Source: Mesorhizobium mediterraneum
GTDB taxonomy: Bacteria > Pseudomonadota > Alphaproteobacteria > Rhizobiales > Rhizobiaceae
Direction: 5' to 3'
Assembly (NCBI RefSeq): GCF_002284565.1
Contig: NZ_NPKI01000033.1
Coordinates: 124,001 to 188,000, forward strand
Length of the DNA: 64,000 bases
The translations under genes were made by a program, and so were the position numbers. The notes under the pieces are model-generated. The model searched no databases, was not told where the DNA came from, and saw nothing but the letters and a program-made list of their open reading frames with translations. Positions 1-8,873 of the stretch are shown here, piece by piece (the first letter of the stretch is position 1; each line of letters begins with the position of its first letter).

Positions 1-26
1 CTGTGAGACGAGAACAGTCCGGTTGC

Positions 27-449
27 TTACCGGCCGGCGCTCATCTCGGCTTCCGAGGCTTTCTCCGCATCGCTCTTGTACGAGCTTTCGCAATACGGCG
101 TGCAGGACATGGTCTGTATTTCGGCACGTCGATAGATGCGCACCGACGACGCGTCCTGCCGCACGACAGTGATCTGCTCGTCGATGATCGGACTGCCCTC
201 TTGATCGAGGACGACGAGGTTGGTGACGCCAAAGCCCTTGCCCGTCAGCACGATCGTCGAAGCATCCTGCACGGAGGCGTCGGCGATCGCCGGATTGCCG
301 ACGACGATCGTATCGGCGGCGCGCGACAATTTGACGATCTTCGCCTGGTTCATCGTAACCTCGATGCCGGCGCCCGCCTTGGCCGGCACGACGAAGGCCG
401 TGGCGGCAAGAAGCGCGGCAATCGGAAAGGACGATCTCGGCCCGGTCAT
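27..449 (-). CDS. Stand-alone pilus assembly N-terminal-domain protein (CpaC-N-like), exported
   Basis: A 140-residue protein with a cleavable signal peptide (hydrophobic residues about 8-25, ending near AKA). The mature part matches the N-terminal domain of the secretin CpaC encoded at 2669: a segment with NPAIADASV parallels NPAVADAVT, and TGKGFGVTNL parallels FGKAVGDTNI. It probably acts in the periplasm on the Tad secretin or pilus channel; this is inference from the shared domain and position. The C-terminal tail carries a Cys pair (CTPYC) that could form a disulfide. The ATG at 449 was preferred over an upstream in-frame start because GGAG lies 7 bases before it and the signal peptide begins there. 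It is divergent from the pilin gene. Confidence 0.8.
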   Translation of the reverse strand: MTGPRSSFPIAALLAATAFVVPAKAGAGIEVTMNQAKIVKLSRAADTIVVGNPAIADASVQDASTIVLTGKGFGVTNLVVLDQEGSPIIDEQITVVRQDASSVRIYRRAEIQTMSCTPYCESSYKSDAEKASEAEMSAGR

Positions 450-641
450 TGAAGCGCTCCACGGCGGCGAACTGCTCAACGGAACATGAACGAGATTGGT
501 GAACCAACGGTTAAGCGGATGGGAGCCGTGACGATGTCGGGATCGGAATCGTGATTGCCTGGAGCGCGCCGCCCCTTTCTCAAATCGCCAAATTGCGGCT
601 TTCGCCACCGTTGACGTGCCTCTCGGGCTCGCGGGCGCCAC

Positions 642-656
642 TTAGTTTACGGTTAA
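642..656. promoter_or_regulatory. Candidate CtrA-type binding site upstream of the pilin gene
   Basis: TTAG, seven bases, then TTAA followed by C. This is one mismatch from the alphaproteobacterial CtrA consensus TTAA-N7-TTAA. It lies in the 354-base gap between the divergent gene at 27-449 and the pilin at 804. In Caulobacter CtrA activates pilA, so the site is plausible, but short AT motifs occur by chance. Nothing else was recognised in this gap apart from the pilin ribosome-binding site at 792-796. Confidence 0.3.
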
Positions 657-803
657 CCACACAATGCCTTCGAAGCGGGAAAGGAATCGGTAAGGCTGTT
701 TATTAAGCCGATCGAAAGAGCTTCTCCATAGATTGGCAGCATCCGATCAGCCGCCAAGAGAAGTTGACGGATTTGCTGTAACATCTGGAGTAGGAGCTCT
801 CGA

Positions 804-974
804 ATGGCTAATCTCATTGCACGTTTTGTGAAGGACGAATCCGGCGCGACCGCCATCGAATATGGTCTGATCGCCGCCCTAATCGCGCTCGCTATCATGG
901 TCGGCGCCGGTCAACTGGGCAATAGCATCAACCAGAAGTTCAAGGACATTTCCTCGACGCTGAACGGCGCCTGA
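804..974 (+). CDS. Flp/Fap-type major pilin subunit
   Basis: A 56-residue type IVb pilin. After a short leader (MANLIARFVKDESG) comes the Flp signature, with the processing site at Gly-Ala followed by ATAIEYGLIAALIALAI, including the invariant Glu five residues into the mature protein and the GLIAA hydrophobic helix. The prepilin peptidase encoded next (1108) would cleave after the Gly, leaving a mature pilin of about 42 residues. The ribosome-binding site AGGAG is at 792-796. The gene is followed by two strong hairpin terminators, so it forms its own highly expressed transcription unit ahead of the cpa operon. Length and motif are typical of Flp pilins in Rhizobiales. Confidence 0.95.
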   Translation: MANLIARFVKDESGATAIEYGLIAALIALAIMVGAGQLGNSINQKFKDISSTLNGA

Positions 975-978
975 TAAT

Positions 979-998
979 AGCGACGTTAGTCGCTTTTT
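979..998 (+). terminator. Intrinsic terminator after pilin
   Basis: Perfect 6-bp stem AGCGAC/GTCGCT with loop GTTA, running into a T tract (994-998). It starts five bases after the pilin stop codon. Confidence 0.75.
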
Positions 999-1004
999 CG
1001 GATC

Positions 1005-1031
1005 AAGGGCCGCCTCGTTTGGCGGCCCTTA
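1005..1031 (+). terminator. Second, stronger hairpin terminator after pilin
   Basis: A perfect 10-bp stem (AAGGGCCGCC with GGCGGCCCTT), loop TCGTTT, at 1005-1030. Tandem terminators fit an abundant monocistronic pilin mRNA. Confidence 0.7.
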
Positions 1032-1107
1032 TTCATTGTGTCAGGCGATTTTGAATTCCCGGCCTCATCAATCGTTAATCGAACACGTCTAGGCTGGGCC
1101 AGGTACC

Positions 1108-1641
1108 ATGGGCGCTGCGCTGATGATTGAAGCCTTGATCTTCGTTGTCTTTCCGTTCTGCATGCTTTTCGCCGCGATCTCCGACACGCTGTCGATGACG
1201 ATCGCCAATCGCGTGCCGGTGCTGCTCGTGGCTGTTTTCGCTCTGGTCGCACCGCTGACGGGCATGGACTGGGCAACCTATGGCTTGCATTTCGCCTCCG
1301 GCGGCCTTGTCCTCGCCGTGACGTTCGGTCTGTTCGCGCTCGGCGGCATGGGAGGCGGAGACGCCAAGCTGCTGGCCGCCACGGCCCTCTGGATGGGACT
1401 GAGCATCCATCTCGTCGAATATCTCGTGGCCTCGGCATTCATCGGTGGCCTGCTGACGCTCGCCATCCTCGCCTATCGGAAATCGCCGCTTGCAGCCGTT
1501 ACAAGTCACAATCCGTTTTTGCGCCACTTCGCCGACGAGACGACCGGCGTGCCCTATGGCATAGCGCTCGGCATTGGCGGGCTGCTCACCTTTCCGAATT
1601 CGCCGTTGATGGCGTGGGCACTCGCAAGGCTGGCAGCCTAA
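1108..1641 (+). CDS. cpaA: Prepilin peptidase CpaA/TadV (A24 family)
   Basis: A 177-residue polytopic inner-membrane aspartyl protease that removes the leader of Flp prepilin and, in other systems, of TadE/TadF pseudopilins. Both catalytic aspartates are visible: D26 in the first cytoplasmic loop (AAISDTLSMTI) and D85 in the GGGDAKLL motif (the GxGD signature). About five to six hydrophobic helices span the rest. It is shorter than classical PilD because it lacks the N-methylation domain, as usual for CpaA/TadV. The ATG at 1108 is used; an alternative is 1123. It is followed by its own terminator, so it is probably separate from cpaB onward. Confidence 0.92.
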   Translation: MGAALMIEALIFVVFPFCMLFAAISDTLSMTIANRVPVLLVAVFALVAPLTGMDWATYGLHFASGGLVLAVTFGLFALGGMGGGDAKLLAATALWMGLSIHLVEYLVASAFIGGLLTLAILAYRKSPLAAVTSHNPFLRHFADETTGVPYGIALGIGGLLTFPNSPLMAWALARLAA

Positions 1642-1702
1642 TTCTCTCGCCAACCTTCCCTCGCCAGATTAGCCTTCCACTATTTCGATTTGGCGTTGGA
1701 GC

Positions 1703-1723
1703 AGGCGGCTTGGCCGCCTTTTT
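1703..1723 (+). terminator. Intrinsic terminator after cpaA
   Basis: Perfect 7-bp stem AGGCGGC/GCCGCCT with loop TTG, ending in five T residues (1719-1723). It lies in the 218-base gap between cpaA and cpaB, an AT-rich stretch that probably also carries the cpaB operon promoter. Confidence 0.75.
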
Positions 1724-1859
1724 GCGGGCCGAACCGAATGCCTCAAATTTATGTAAACCTTAAATTAATCACGATCGTAAGCATTATATTAACCTTGTTT
1801 TGACGATTGCCGCTGCAAGGTCCGGCTTGGCTAAGTGGTTTGCCAAGGGGTTCGGACAA

Positions 1860-2672
1860 ATGCCAGCATCCCGACTGATCATTCTGGGCGTGGCGGTGGC
1901 CGCGGCGGGTGGCGCAGGCTATGTTGCAAAAAACATGGTGGCGGCTCCGCCGCCTCAAATCGTCGATTCCGGCCCCACGGCGCCGGCAATCGCGCTGCAG
2001 GACGTGCTTGTCCTGTCCAGCGACGTTCCGATGGGCAGCCCGCTCGAGAACAATATCAGCTGGCAGTCCTGGCCGGCCGACGGCATCAATGCGAATTTCA
2101 TAACCCGCGCCGCGGAGCCCGAAGCGCTTGAGAAGCTGAAAGGCGGTGTTGCCCGAGTGGCGATGTATGCCGGCGAGCCGTTGCGGCGCTCCAAGCTGAT
2201 CGGCGAGGGACAGAGCTTCATGTCGTCGATCCTGCCCTCCGGCATGCGGGCCGTCGCCACAGCCGTATCTGCCGACACTTCCGCCGGCGGCTTCATTCTT
2301 CCCAACGATTTCGTCGACGTCATCATGACCCGCAGAGCCGATGCCGCGAGCGGCGGCAGCGGTTTTACGACCGAAACCATCCTCAAGAACATTCGCGTCC
2401 TGGCAATCGACCAGACGATCCAGGAGGACGAGGAAGGCAAGAGGACCAGGGTCGGTCAGACCGCCACGCTGGAACTGACACCGCAGCAGGCGGAGATCAT
2501 CACCGTCGCCCAGCAGATGGCGGACCGCCTGACATTGGCGCTGCGGTCGGTCAGCGACACCCAGGAGAAGAATCTGGGCGAGGCCGACTATCTCGTTTCC
2601 GGCAATGGGCGGCGCGGAACGGTGCGATTGATAAAGTCGGGCGAAGTTTCCGAAGTGGGAGCAAGGCAATGA
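1860..2672 (+). CDS. cpaB: Flp pilus assembly protein CpaB (RcpC)
   Basis: A 270-residue protein with one N-terminal membrane helix (SRLIILGVAVAAAGGAGYV) and a periplasmic body containing an SAF/beta-clip domain. The central segment around residues 120-150 (ILPSGMRAVATAVSADTSAGGFILP and following DFVDVIMTR) is the CpaB signature. It is thought to stabilise or gate the secretin channel, possibly by binding peptidoglycan. The ATG at 1860 was chosen because AAGGGG lies at 1846-1851 and the family begins with a short basic N-terminus. An upstream in-frame TTG at 1800 lacks a ribosome-binding site. The stop overlaps the cpaC start (ATGA), so translation is coupled. Confidence 0.88.
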   Translation: MPASRLIILGVAVAAAGGAGYVAKNMVAAPPPQIVDSGPTAPAIALQDVLVLSSDVPMGSPLENNISWQSWPADGINANFITRAAEPEALEKLKGGVARVAMYAGEPLRRSKLIGEGQSFMSSILPSGMRAVATAVSADTSAGGFILPNDFVDVIMTRRADAASGGSGFTTETILKNIRVLAIDQTIQEDEEGKRTRVGQTATLELTPQQAEIITVAQQMADRLTLALRSVSDTQEKNLGEADYLVSGNGRRGTVRLIKSGEVSEVGARQ

Positions 2673-4210
2673 GGCTACACGCTGGACTGCCGGTCACCGT
2701 GGCTGCGGCAATCGGCCTGTTTCTCCTCGGAACGAATGCGCATGGTGTCGTCGAGGCAAATGCGGCAGGCAGGAATGCCGAGGTGTCGGCTTCGACCGCC
2801 ACCCAGCGCGTCAAGCTCGGTCTCAACAAATCGGTGGTCATCGACCTGCCGAGCGACGCCTATGATATTCTCGTCGCCAACCCCGCGGTCGCCGATGCGG
2901 TGACCCGCACCGCCCGGCGCATCTATCTGTTCGGAAAGGCGGTGGGCGACACCAACATCTTCGTCTTCGGCCCCAATGGCGAGCAGATCGTCAGCCTGGA
3001 TCTGGCAGTCGAACGCGACGTCGCCGGGCTGGAAGACTATATCAGGCGCTTCATCCCGTCATCGGCCATCACGGTCGAATTGCTGAACGATAACGTCGTC
3101 CTGACCGGAACCGTGGACACTCCCCTGGACGCCAAGCGTGCGGTCGATCTGGCCACGATCTTCGTGTCCGGCGGTGAAGCGACCACGGGACAATATTCGC
3201 AGACCGCCTCCGGCGGCTCGGCCGAAGCCGGTGTCGACATCGACAATCCGGATTCCGAGCGCCGCGTCAGCAAGATCGTCAACCTGCTGCAGATCATCGG
3301 CGACGACCAGGTGACGCTGAAAGTGACGGTTGCGGAAGTCAGCCGCTCGGTGATGAAGCAGCTCGGCGTCAACATGGTCGGCAACGGCAGCAGCAATGGC
3401 ATCTCCTATGGCGCGATGAGTTCTCCTCCTTATGGCTTGGGCAAGCCGATTTCGCAGTTCTCCAACTTGCGGTTGGGTGATACGCTCGGAAACGGACTTC
3501 AGGCGTACATCAATGCCATGGAGCAAAGCGGCGTTATGAAGACGCTTGCGGAACCGACGCTCACAGCCGTCTCGGGCGAAAAGGCAACATTCAAGGTTGG
3601 CGGCGAGTTCAATCTGATCACAAGCCGAACGAGCAACACGTCGAGCGACAACCAGAAGGGCGAGACCACATACTCCAACGAAAGACTTGAATACGGCATT
3701 GGTCTCGAGTTCCAGCCGGTGGTGCTGTCGGCTGGCCGGATCAGTCTCAAGATCAGAACGTCCGTGTCGGAGCCGACCGCAGAAGGTGCGACCACACTCG
3801 AAGCGCTCGGTGACTTGCCCGGCACCACTTTGCTGTCGATCCGCAAACGCCTAGCCGACACCACCGTCGAACTGCCCTCCGGCGGTTCGATGATGATCGC
3901 CGGCCTCGTTCGAGACGATATCCGGCAGGCGGTCGCGGGGCTGCCGGGCCTGGCCAAGATCCCAGTGCTCGGCACGCTGTTCCGCAGCAGGGATTTCGTC
4001 CGCAACGAGACCGAGCTCGTCATCATCATCACGCCTTACCTGGTGAAGCCGGTGGCGCGCAACGAGCTTGCCAAGCCGGACGATAATTTCAACGCGGCCA
4101 GCGATGGCGCCGGCATGTTCCTTGGCCGTGTCAATCGCGTCTACGGCAGCATGCAGACCGACAAGCCCAACGGCCGTTACCACGGCGTTGTCGGCTTCAT
4201 CTACAAGTAA
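2669..4210 (+). CDS. cpaC: Flp pilus outer-membrane secretin CpaC (RcpA)
   Basis: A 513-residue secretin subunit that forms the outer-membrane channel for the Tad pilus. Order seen: signal peptide (about 1-28); pilus-assembly N-terminal domain (about 45-120, NPAVADAVT); BON-like domain (about 125-190); secretin core (about 225-460) with the characteristic VGGEFN and LADTTVELPSGGSMMIAGL segments and the closing PVLGTLFRSRDF and ELVIIITPYLV strands. Length and order match CpaC. It overlaps cpaB by four bases and is followed 14 bases later by cpaD. Confidence 0.95.
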   Translation: MRLHAGLPVTVAAAIGLFLLGTNAHGVVEANAAGRNAEVSASTATQRVKLGLNKSVVIDLPSDAYDILVANPAVADAVTRTARRIYLFGKAVGDTNIFVFGPNGEQIVSLDLAVERDVAGLEDYIRRFIPSSAITVELLNDNVVLTGTVDTPLDAKRAVDLATIFVSGGEATTGQYSQTASGGSAEAGVDIDNPDSERRVSKIVNLLQIIGDDQVTLKVTVAEVSRSVMKQLGVNMVGNGSSNGISYGAMSSPPYGLGKPISQFSNLRLGDTLGNGLQAYINAMEQSGVMKTLAEPTLTAVSGEKATFKVGGEFNLITSRTSNTSSDNQKGETTYSNERLEYGIGLEFQPVVLSAGRISLKIRTSVSEPTAEGATTLEALGDLPGTTLLSIRKRLADTTVELPSGGSMMIAGLVRDDIRQAVAGLPGLAKIPVLGTLFRSRDFVRNETELVIIITPYLVKPVARNELAKPDDNFNAASDGAGMFLGRVNRVYGSMQTDKPNGRYHGVVGFIYK

Positions 4211-4224
4211 GCGGGGAAGCGGAC

Positions 4225-4962
4225 ATGTCGCAGTCAGCGTCGAAGCCAAGGACGATCATCGCAGCGATGCGGCCCGGCCGTTCGCGACACTACCGGCCGG
4301 CTATTCCGGTCCTGGCGATTGCGGTCGCGGCATTGCTGGCGGGTTGCGCCAAGCGGGACAGCATCACGGTAGGTGCTGTTCCGGACGACTATCGCACCAC
4401 GCATCCGATCGTGATCGCTGAGAAGATCCAGAAGATCGACCTTCCGGTCGGCGCCGGCGATCGCGGCATGACCGGTTCTCAACGCGTCACGCTTCTGGGT
4501 TTCCTGGACGGCTACGACAAGAGTGCCGCTCCGGCTCTGACGATCTCCATCCCGAGCGGTTCGGCCAACGAGATCGCCGCGACCGCAGCCGGTCGCGATT
4601 TCGCCCGGCTTGCGATTGCCAGCGGCATCAGCCGCAACCGTATCGTCGTGACCACCTACCAGTCGGTTTCGGCCGAAGCGTCCGCGCCGATCCGCGTCGC
4701 CTATGTCTCGGTGAAGGCCCAGACCGATAGATGCGGGCGCTGGCCCGAAGATCTGCTGGAGACGTCGGAAAACAAGCACTACGCCGATTTCGGCTGCTCT
4801 TATCAGAACAATCTTGCCGCCCAGATGGCCAACCCGGCCGATCTGATCGGGCCGCGCAAGCAATCCGATATCGACGCGGAAAATCGCGGCGAGGTGATCG
4901 ACGTCTACCGCCAGAGAGGCATTTCGGACGAGTTCCTCGGCAATTCCGAAGTGGAATATTGA
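4225..4962 (+). CDS. cpaD: Pilus assembly lipoprotein CpaD
   Basis: A 245-residue protein with a lipobox LLAGC (lipidated Cys about residue 38) after a long basic N-terminus and a hydrophobic segment, so it is an outer-membrane-anchored lipoprotein. The rest matches CpaD: the N-terminal DDYRTTHPI motif, a PAL/OmpA-like middle, and the C-terminal CGRWPEDL, FGCSYQNNLAAQMANPADL and GPR motifs. It is thought to assist CpaC assembly. A purine-rich site (GGGGAAG) precedes the ATG. It lies between cpaC and cpaE in the same operon. Confidence 0.93.
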   Translation: MSQSASKPRTIIAAMRPGRSRHYRPAIPVLAIAVAALLAGCAKRDSITVGAVPDDYRTTHPIVIAEKIQKIDLPVGAGDRGMTGSQRVTLLGFLDGYDKSAAPALTISIPSGSANEIAATAAGRDFARLAIASGISRNRIVVTTYQSVSAEASAPIRVAYVSVKAQTDRCGRWPEDLLETSENKHYADFGCSYQNNLAAQMANPADLIGPRKQSDIDAENRGEVIDVYRQRGISDEFLGNSEVEY

Positions 4963-4990
4963 GTTTGAGCCGCGCAGGTCACGGAAAGAA

Positions 4991-6280
4991 ATGACAATGA
5001 GCAATCTTGCCTACGACGCAGGGCTAGACGGCGGCGAAACCTCGCAGCAGGATATCGCCGCCATGCAGGCGTTGCGGCCGATTCCGCGCATTTCGATCCA
5101 GGCATTTTGCGAGACCGAAGGCGTCGCCAATCCGGTCGAGCGCGCCGGCGAGGATCGCCGCATGGCGAAGGCCCATTTGAAGGTCCATATGGGCGGCATC
5201 GCCACCGCTATCGAATTCTACCAATCGGCGCCGACACCGAACCTGATCCTGCTGGAATCGCGCAGCGAGCCGACGCAATTGCTCGAGCAACTCACGCAGC
5301 TCTCCGAATATTGCGATCCGACCTCCAAGGTCGTGGTCATCGGCCACTACAATGATGTCGGCCTCTACCGCGAGCTCATCCGCTCCGGCATTTCCGAATA
5401 TGTCATCGCGCCGGTGTCGATGGCCGACATCGTCAGCGTGATATCGTCGATTTTCGTTGATCCGGAGGCCGAGCCGATCGGCCGCTCGATCGCCTTCATC
5501 GGCGCCAAGGGTGGCGTCGGCTCCTCGACCATTGCCCACAATGTGGCCTGGGCGATGTCGTCCCTGTTCAAATCTGAAGTGGTCGTCGCCGACCTCGATC
5601 TTGCTTTCGGAACGGCCAACATCAATTTCGATCAGGATCCGGCGCAAGGCATTGCCGAGGCGGTCTTCTCACCGGAGCGCGTCGACGAGGTCTATCTCGA
5701 CCGGCTGCTTGCCCAGTGCGCCGAGCACCTCTCGCTGCTTGCAGCACCTTCAACGCTCGACCGGGTCTACGATTTCGATCCCGACGCCTTCATGCAGCTT
5801 ATCGACACGGCCCAGCGCAGCGTGCCGCTTCTGGTGCTCGATATCCCGCACATCTGGACAGGCTGGACCAAGAACACGCTGGTCAAGGCCGACGAGATCG
5901 TGATCACAGCGACGCCGGAGCTGGCCAATCTGCGCAACACCAAGAATCTCGTCGACATGTTCAAACGGCTTCGCCCGAACGATCCGCCGCCCAAGCTGAT
6001 CATCAATCAGGCAGGCGTGCCGAAGCGTCCGGAGATTACGTCATCCGACTTCGCCGACTCGCTCGGACTGTTGCCGATGTCGGTGATTCCTTTCGAGCCG
6101 CTGCTGTTTGGAAATGCCGCCAATAATGGGCGCATGCTCGGTGAAATGGATGCCAAGAACCAGGTCGTCGGCATGGTCAACGAGATTGCGCATGTGCTGA
6201 CCGGGCGCAGCGAAATCAAGGCAAGAAAGAAAGCGGGCTTGGGCAATCTCCTTGGCAAGCTCTCGCGCGGCAAGAAGTGA
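4991..6280 (+). CDS. cpaE: Pilus assembly ATPase CpaE (TadZ), MinD/ParA-like
   Basis: A 429-residue two-domain protein. An N-terminal receiver-like (atypical response regulator) domain spans about residues 40-155. A MinD/ParA-type ATPase domain follows, with deviant Walker A GAKGGVGSS at 171-179 and DLDLAFGTAN as the switch/Walker A' region. CpaE/TadZ positions the Tad machine at the cell pole in other bacteria. An alternative start lies two codons downstream (4997). The C-terminus is strongly basic (RKKAGLGNLLGKLSRGKK), possibly for membrane contact. Confidence 0.93.
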   Translation: MTMSNLAYDAGLDGGETSQQDIAAMQALRPIPRISIQAFCETEGVANPVERAGEDRRMAKAHLKVHMGGIATAIEFYQSAPTPNLILLESRSEPTQLLEQLTQLSEYCDPTSKVVVIGHYNDVGLYRELIRSGISEYVIAPVSMADIVSVISSIFVDPEAEPIGRSIAFIGAKGGVGSSTIAHNVAWAMSSLFKSEVVVADLDLAFGTANINFDQDPAQGIAEAVFSPERVDEVYLDRLLAQCAEHLSLLAAPSTLDRVYDFDPDAFMQLIDTAQRSVPLLVLDIPHIWTGWTKNTLVKADEIVITATPELANLRNTKNLVDMFKRLRPNDPPPKLIINQAGVPKRPEITSSDFADSLGLLPMSVIPFEPLLFGNAANNGRMLGEMDAKNQVVGMVNEIAHVLTGRSEIKARKKAGLGNLLGKLSRGKK

Positions 6281-6309
6281 TGCTTTCGTAGCGGAATTGG
6301 TAGTCGATC

Positions 6310-7818
6310 ATGTTTGGTAAAAGAGGTAGCGACGACGGCAGCCGGTTCACGCCGGAATTCCGCCAGCCGGCACCTGCGCCTGCTGCGCCGGCGGCGGCAA
6401 ACCCTGCGGAAACGTCGGTTCTTGCCAAACCCGCGCTGCCTGCGTTGCTTGGCACGTCTGCGGCCCCGCTCGCGCGCCGCGCTGTCGAGGCGCCGCCACT
6501 GGCACCGGAGCCGAAAAGGATCCAGCGCGAAAAGAGCGAAGCCTACTACGACACCAAGAGCCAGGTCTTCTCCGCGCTCATCGACACGATCGACCTGTCG
6601 CAGCTCGCCAAGCTCGATCCCGAAAGCGCGCGCGAGGAAATCCGCGACATCGTCAACGACATCATCGCGATCAAGAATTTTGCGATGTCGATCGCCGAAC
6701 AGGAAGAACTGCTCGACGACATCTGCAATGACGTCCTGGGTTACGGGCCGCTGGAGCCATTGCTTGCCCGCGACGACATCGCCGATATCATGGTCAACGG
6801 TTCCAAGGACGTCTATATCGAGGTCAACGGGAAGGTCGAGCAGACCGGAATTCGTTTCCGCGACAACCAGCAGCTTCTCAACATCTGTCAGCGCATCGTC
6901 AGCCAGGTTGGCCGTCGCGTCGATGAATCGAGCCCGATCTGCGACGCACGCCTTCCCGATGGTTCCCGCGTCAACGTCATCGCGCCGCCGCTCGCCATCG
7001 ACGGTACCGCTCTCACCATCCGCAAGTTCAAAAAGGACAAGCTGACGCTCGATCAGTTGGTCAAGTTCGGTGCCATTTCGCCGCATGGCGCCGAGATTCT
7101 CAAGATCATCGGCCGCGTCCGCTGCAACATTGTCATTTCGGGCGGCACCGGCTCGGGCAAGACGACGCTGCTCAACTGCCTGACCAACTATATCGACCGC
7201 GAGGAACGCGTCATCACCTGCGAGGACTCGGCCGAGCTGCAATTGCAGCAGCCGCATGTCGTGCGTCTGGAAACCCGTCCGCCCAACCTCGAGGGCGAGG
7301 GCGAGGTGACCATGCGCGACCTGGTCAAGAACTGCCTGCGCATGCGGCCCGAGCGCATTATCGTCGGCGAAGTGCGCGGACCTGAAGTGTTCGATCTCCT
7401 GCAGGCGATGAACACCGGCCATGACGGCTCGATGGGCACGATCCACTCGAACAGCCCGCGCGAATGCCTGAACCGTATCGAATCGATGATCGCGATGGGC
7501 GGCTACACGCTGCCGCAGAAAACCGTGCGTGAAATCGTGGTCGGGTCCGTGGACGTGATCATCCAGGCCGCACGCCTGCGCGACGGATCGCGGCGTATCA
7601 CCCACATCACCGAGGTGATCGGAATGGAGGGCGATGTCATCATCACGCAGGACATCGTCCTCTACAATATCAAAGGCGAGGACGCGAACGGCAGGCTGCT
7701 GGGCGAGCACGTGTCGACAGGCATCGGTCGTCCGCATTTCTGGGAGCGCGCCCGCTACTATGGCGAGGAACAGCGCCTCGCCAATGCGCTCGAGGCGATG
7801 GAGAAACGCGCTGACTGA
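6310..7818 (+). CDS. cpaF: Tad secretion ATPase CpaF (TadA)
   Basis: A 502-residue hexameric ATPase of the type II/IV secretion family that drives pilus extension and retraction from the cytoplasm. It has a variable Pro/Ala-rich N-terminus (about 1-75), an N-terminal domain (about 80-260), then the RecA-like core with Walker A GGTGSGKTT at 278-286, Asp box (CEDSAELQL), Walker B region (MRPERIIVGEVRG) and His box (HDGSMGTIHSN). Length is standard. It is preceded by cpaE with a 29-base gap and followed by tadB. Confidence 0.96.
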   Translation: MFGKRGSDDGSRFTPEFRQPAPAPAAPAAANPAETSVLAKPALPALLGTSAAPLARRAVEAPPLAPEPKRIQREKSEAYYDTKSQVFSALIDTIDLSQLAKLDPESAREEIRDIVNDIIAIKNFAMSIAEQEELLDDICNDVLGYGPLEPLLARDDIADIMVNGSKDVYIEVNGKVEQTGIRFRDNQQLLNICQRIVSQVGRRVDESSPICDARLPDGSRVNVIAPPLAIDGTALTIRKFKKDKLTLDQLVKFGAISPHGAEILKIIGRVRCNIVISGGTGSGKTTLLNCLTNYIDREERVITCEDSAELQLQQPHVVRLETRPPNLEGEGEVTMRDLVKNCLRMRPERIIVGEVRGPEVFDLLQAMNTGHDGSMGTIHSNSPRECLNRIESMIAMGGYTLPQKTVREIVVGSVDVIIQAARLRDGSRRITHITEVIGMEGDVIITQDIVLYNIKGEDANGRLLGEHVSTGIGRPHFWERARYYGEEQRLANALEAMEKRAD

Positions 7819-7847
7819 AGCATTCGGAGGCGTAGGGGCCAGGATCG

Positions 7848-8861
7848 ATGTTCGGAATTGACGGCACCGTATTGGCGTTCATCGTGCTCGCCGGCTTCAG
7901 CGCCGGCGCGGTCGCTTATGTTTTTCTGTTCAACCGGATCAGCACCGAGAAGCAAGTCGGCAGGCGGCTTGAAACGATCAAGACCGCCGAGACGGATCGT
8001 GACGTCGTCAAGGCCTCGCGCGATCGCGTGGCGGAAGCAGCCAAGCGCCGCAAATCGGTCCAGGATTCGCTGAAGGATCTTGAGCAGAAGCAGAAAACCA
8101 ACCAGAGCATCGTCAAGAAGCCGCCACTGAAGGCCCAGATCCGTCAGGCAGGCATGAAGGTCTCGCTCGAGCGCTTCTATCTCTACTCGGCCGTTTGCGG
8201 CGTCCTCCTGACGTTACTTGCCTATTTCATCGGCGCGCCGCTGCTTGTCTTGCCGGGTGCGCTGCTGGTCGGCGCCCTCGGACTGCCACGCTGGTTCGTC
8301 TCGTTTTGCCGCGCTCGCCGGGTCAAGGCGTTCCTCAACGAATTTCCGAACGCGCTCGACATCATCGTGCGTGCGGTCAAATCCGGCCTGCCGCTGAACG
8401 ACGCCGTCCGCCTGATCGCCAACGAATCTCCCGAACCGGTCAAGACCGAGTTCCGCCGCATCGTCGATTCGCAGCAGATGGGCCTGTCGATCCCCGACGC
8501 CAGCCTACGCATGGCCGAAACAATGCCGTGCACGGAAGCGAGCTTCTTCGGCATCGTCATCCAGATCCAGTCCCAGGCCGGCGGCAATCTTTCCGAGGCG
8601 CTAGGCAATCTTTCGCGCGTGCTTCGCGACCGCAAGAAAATGAAAGCCAAGGTCCAGGCGCTGTCCATGGAAGCGAAGGCGTCCGCCGTGATCATCGGTG
8701 CGTTGCCTTTCGTCGTCGCCTTTCTCGTCTACCTGACAAGCCCGAACTATATCATGCCCCTGTTTACCACCAGCGCCGGCAATCTGATCCTCGGTTGCTC
8801 GGCGGTCTGGATGTCGATCGGCATCCTGGTGATGCGCAAGATGATGAACTTCGAAGTTTAG
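7848..8861 (+). CDS. tadB: Tad pilus inner-membrane platform protein TadB
   Basis: A 337-residue type II secretion F-domain membrane protein. There is one N-terminal helix, a charged cytoplasmic stretch (about 35-100), two helices at about 110-145, the GspF-like domain with EFPNALDIIVRAVKSGLPL and a QSQAGGNLSEAL segment, and two C-terminal helices. With TadC it forms the platform that couples CpaF to pilin assembly. GGAGG lies about 19 bases before the ATG and a purine-rich AGGATCG directly before it. Confidence 0.92.
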   Translation: MFGIDGTVLAFIVLAGFSAGAVAYVFLFNRISTEKQVGRRLETIKTAETDRDVVKASRDRVAEAAKRRKSVQDSLKDLEQKQKTNQSIVKKPPLKAQIRQAGMKVSLERFYLYSAVCGVLLTLLAYFIGAPLLVLPGALLVGALGLPRWFVSFCRARRVKAFLNEFPNALDIIVRAVKSGLPLNDAVRLIANESPEPVKTEFRRIVDSQQMGLSIPDASLRMAETMPCTEASFFGIVIQIQSQAGGNLSEALGNLSRVLRDRKKMKAKVQALSMEAKASAVIIGALPFVVAFLVYLTSPNYIMPLFTTSAGNLILGCSAVWMSIGILVMRKMMNFEV

Positions 8862-8873
8862 GGTTTCGAGCGC

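Noticed and set aside
1800..1859. Upstream TTG extension of CpaB
   Set aside because: No ribosome-binding site, and the family N-terminus matches the ATG at 1860, which has AAGGGG before it.
6007..7737. 576-codon open frame on the minus strand across cpaE/cpaF
   Set aside because: Antisense to two genes with clear ATPase motifs; it spans their junction, which a real gene would not.
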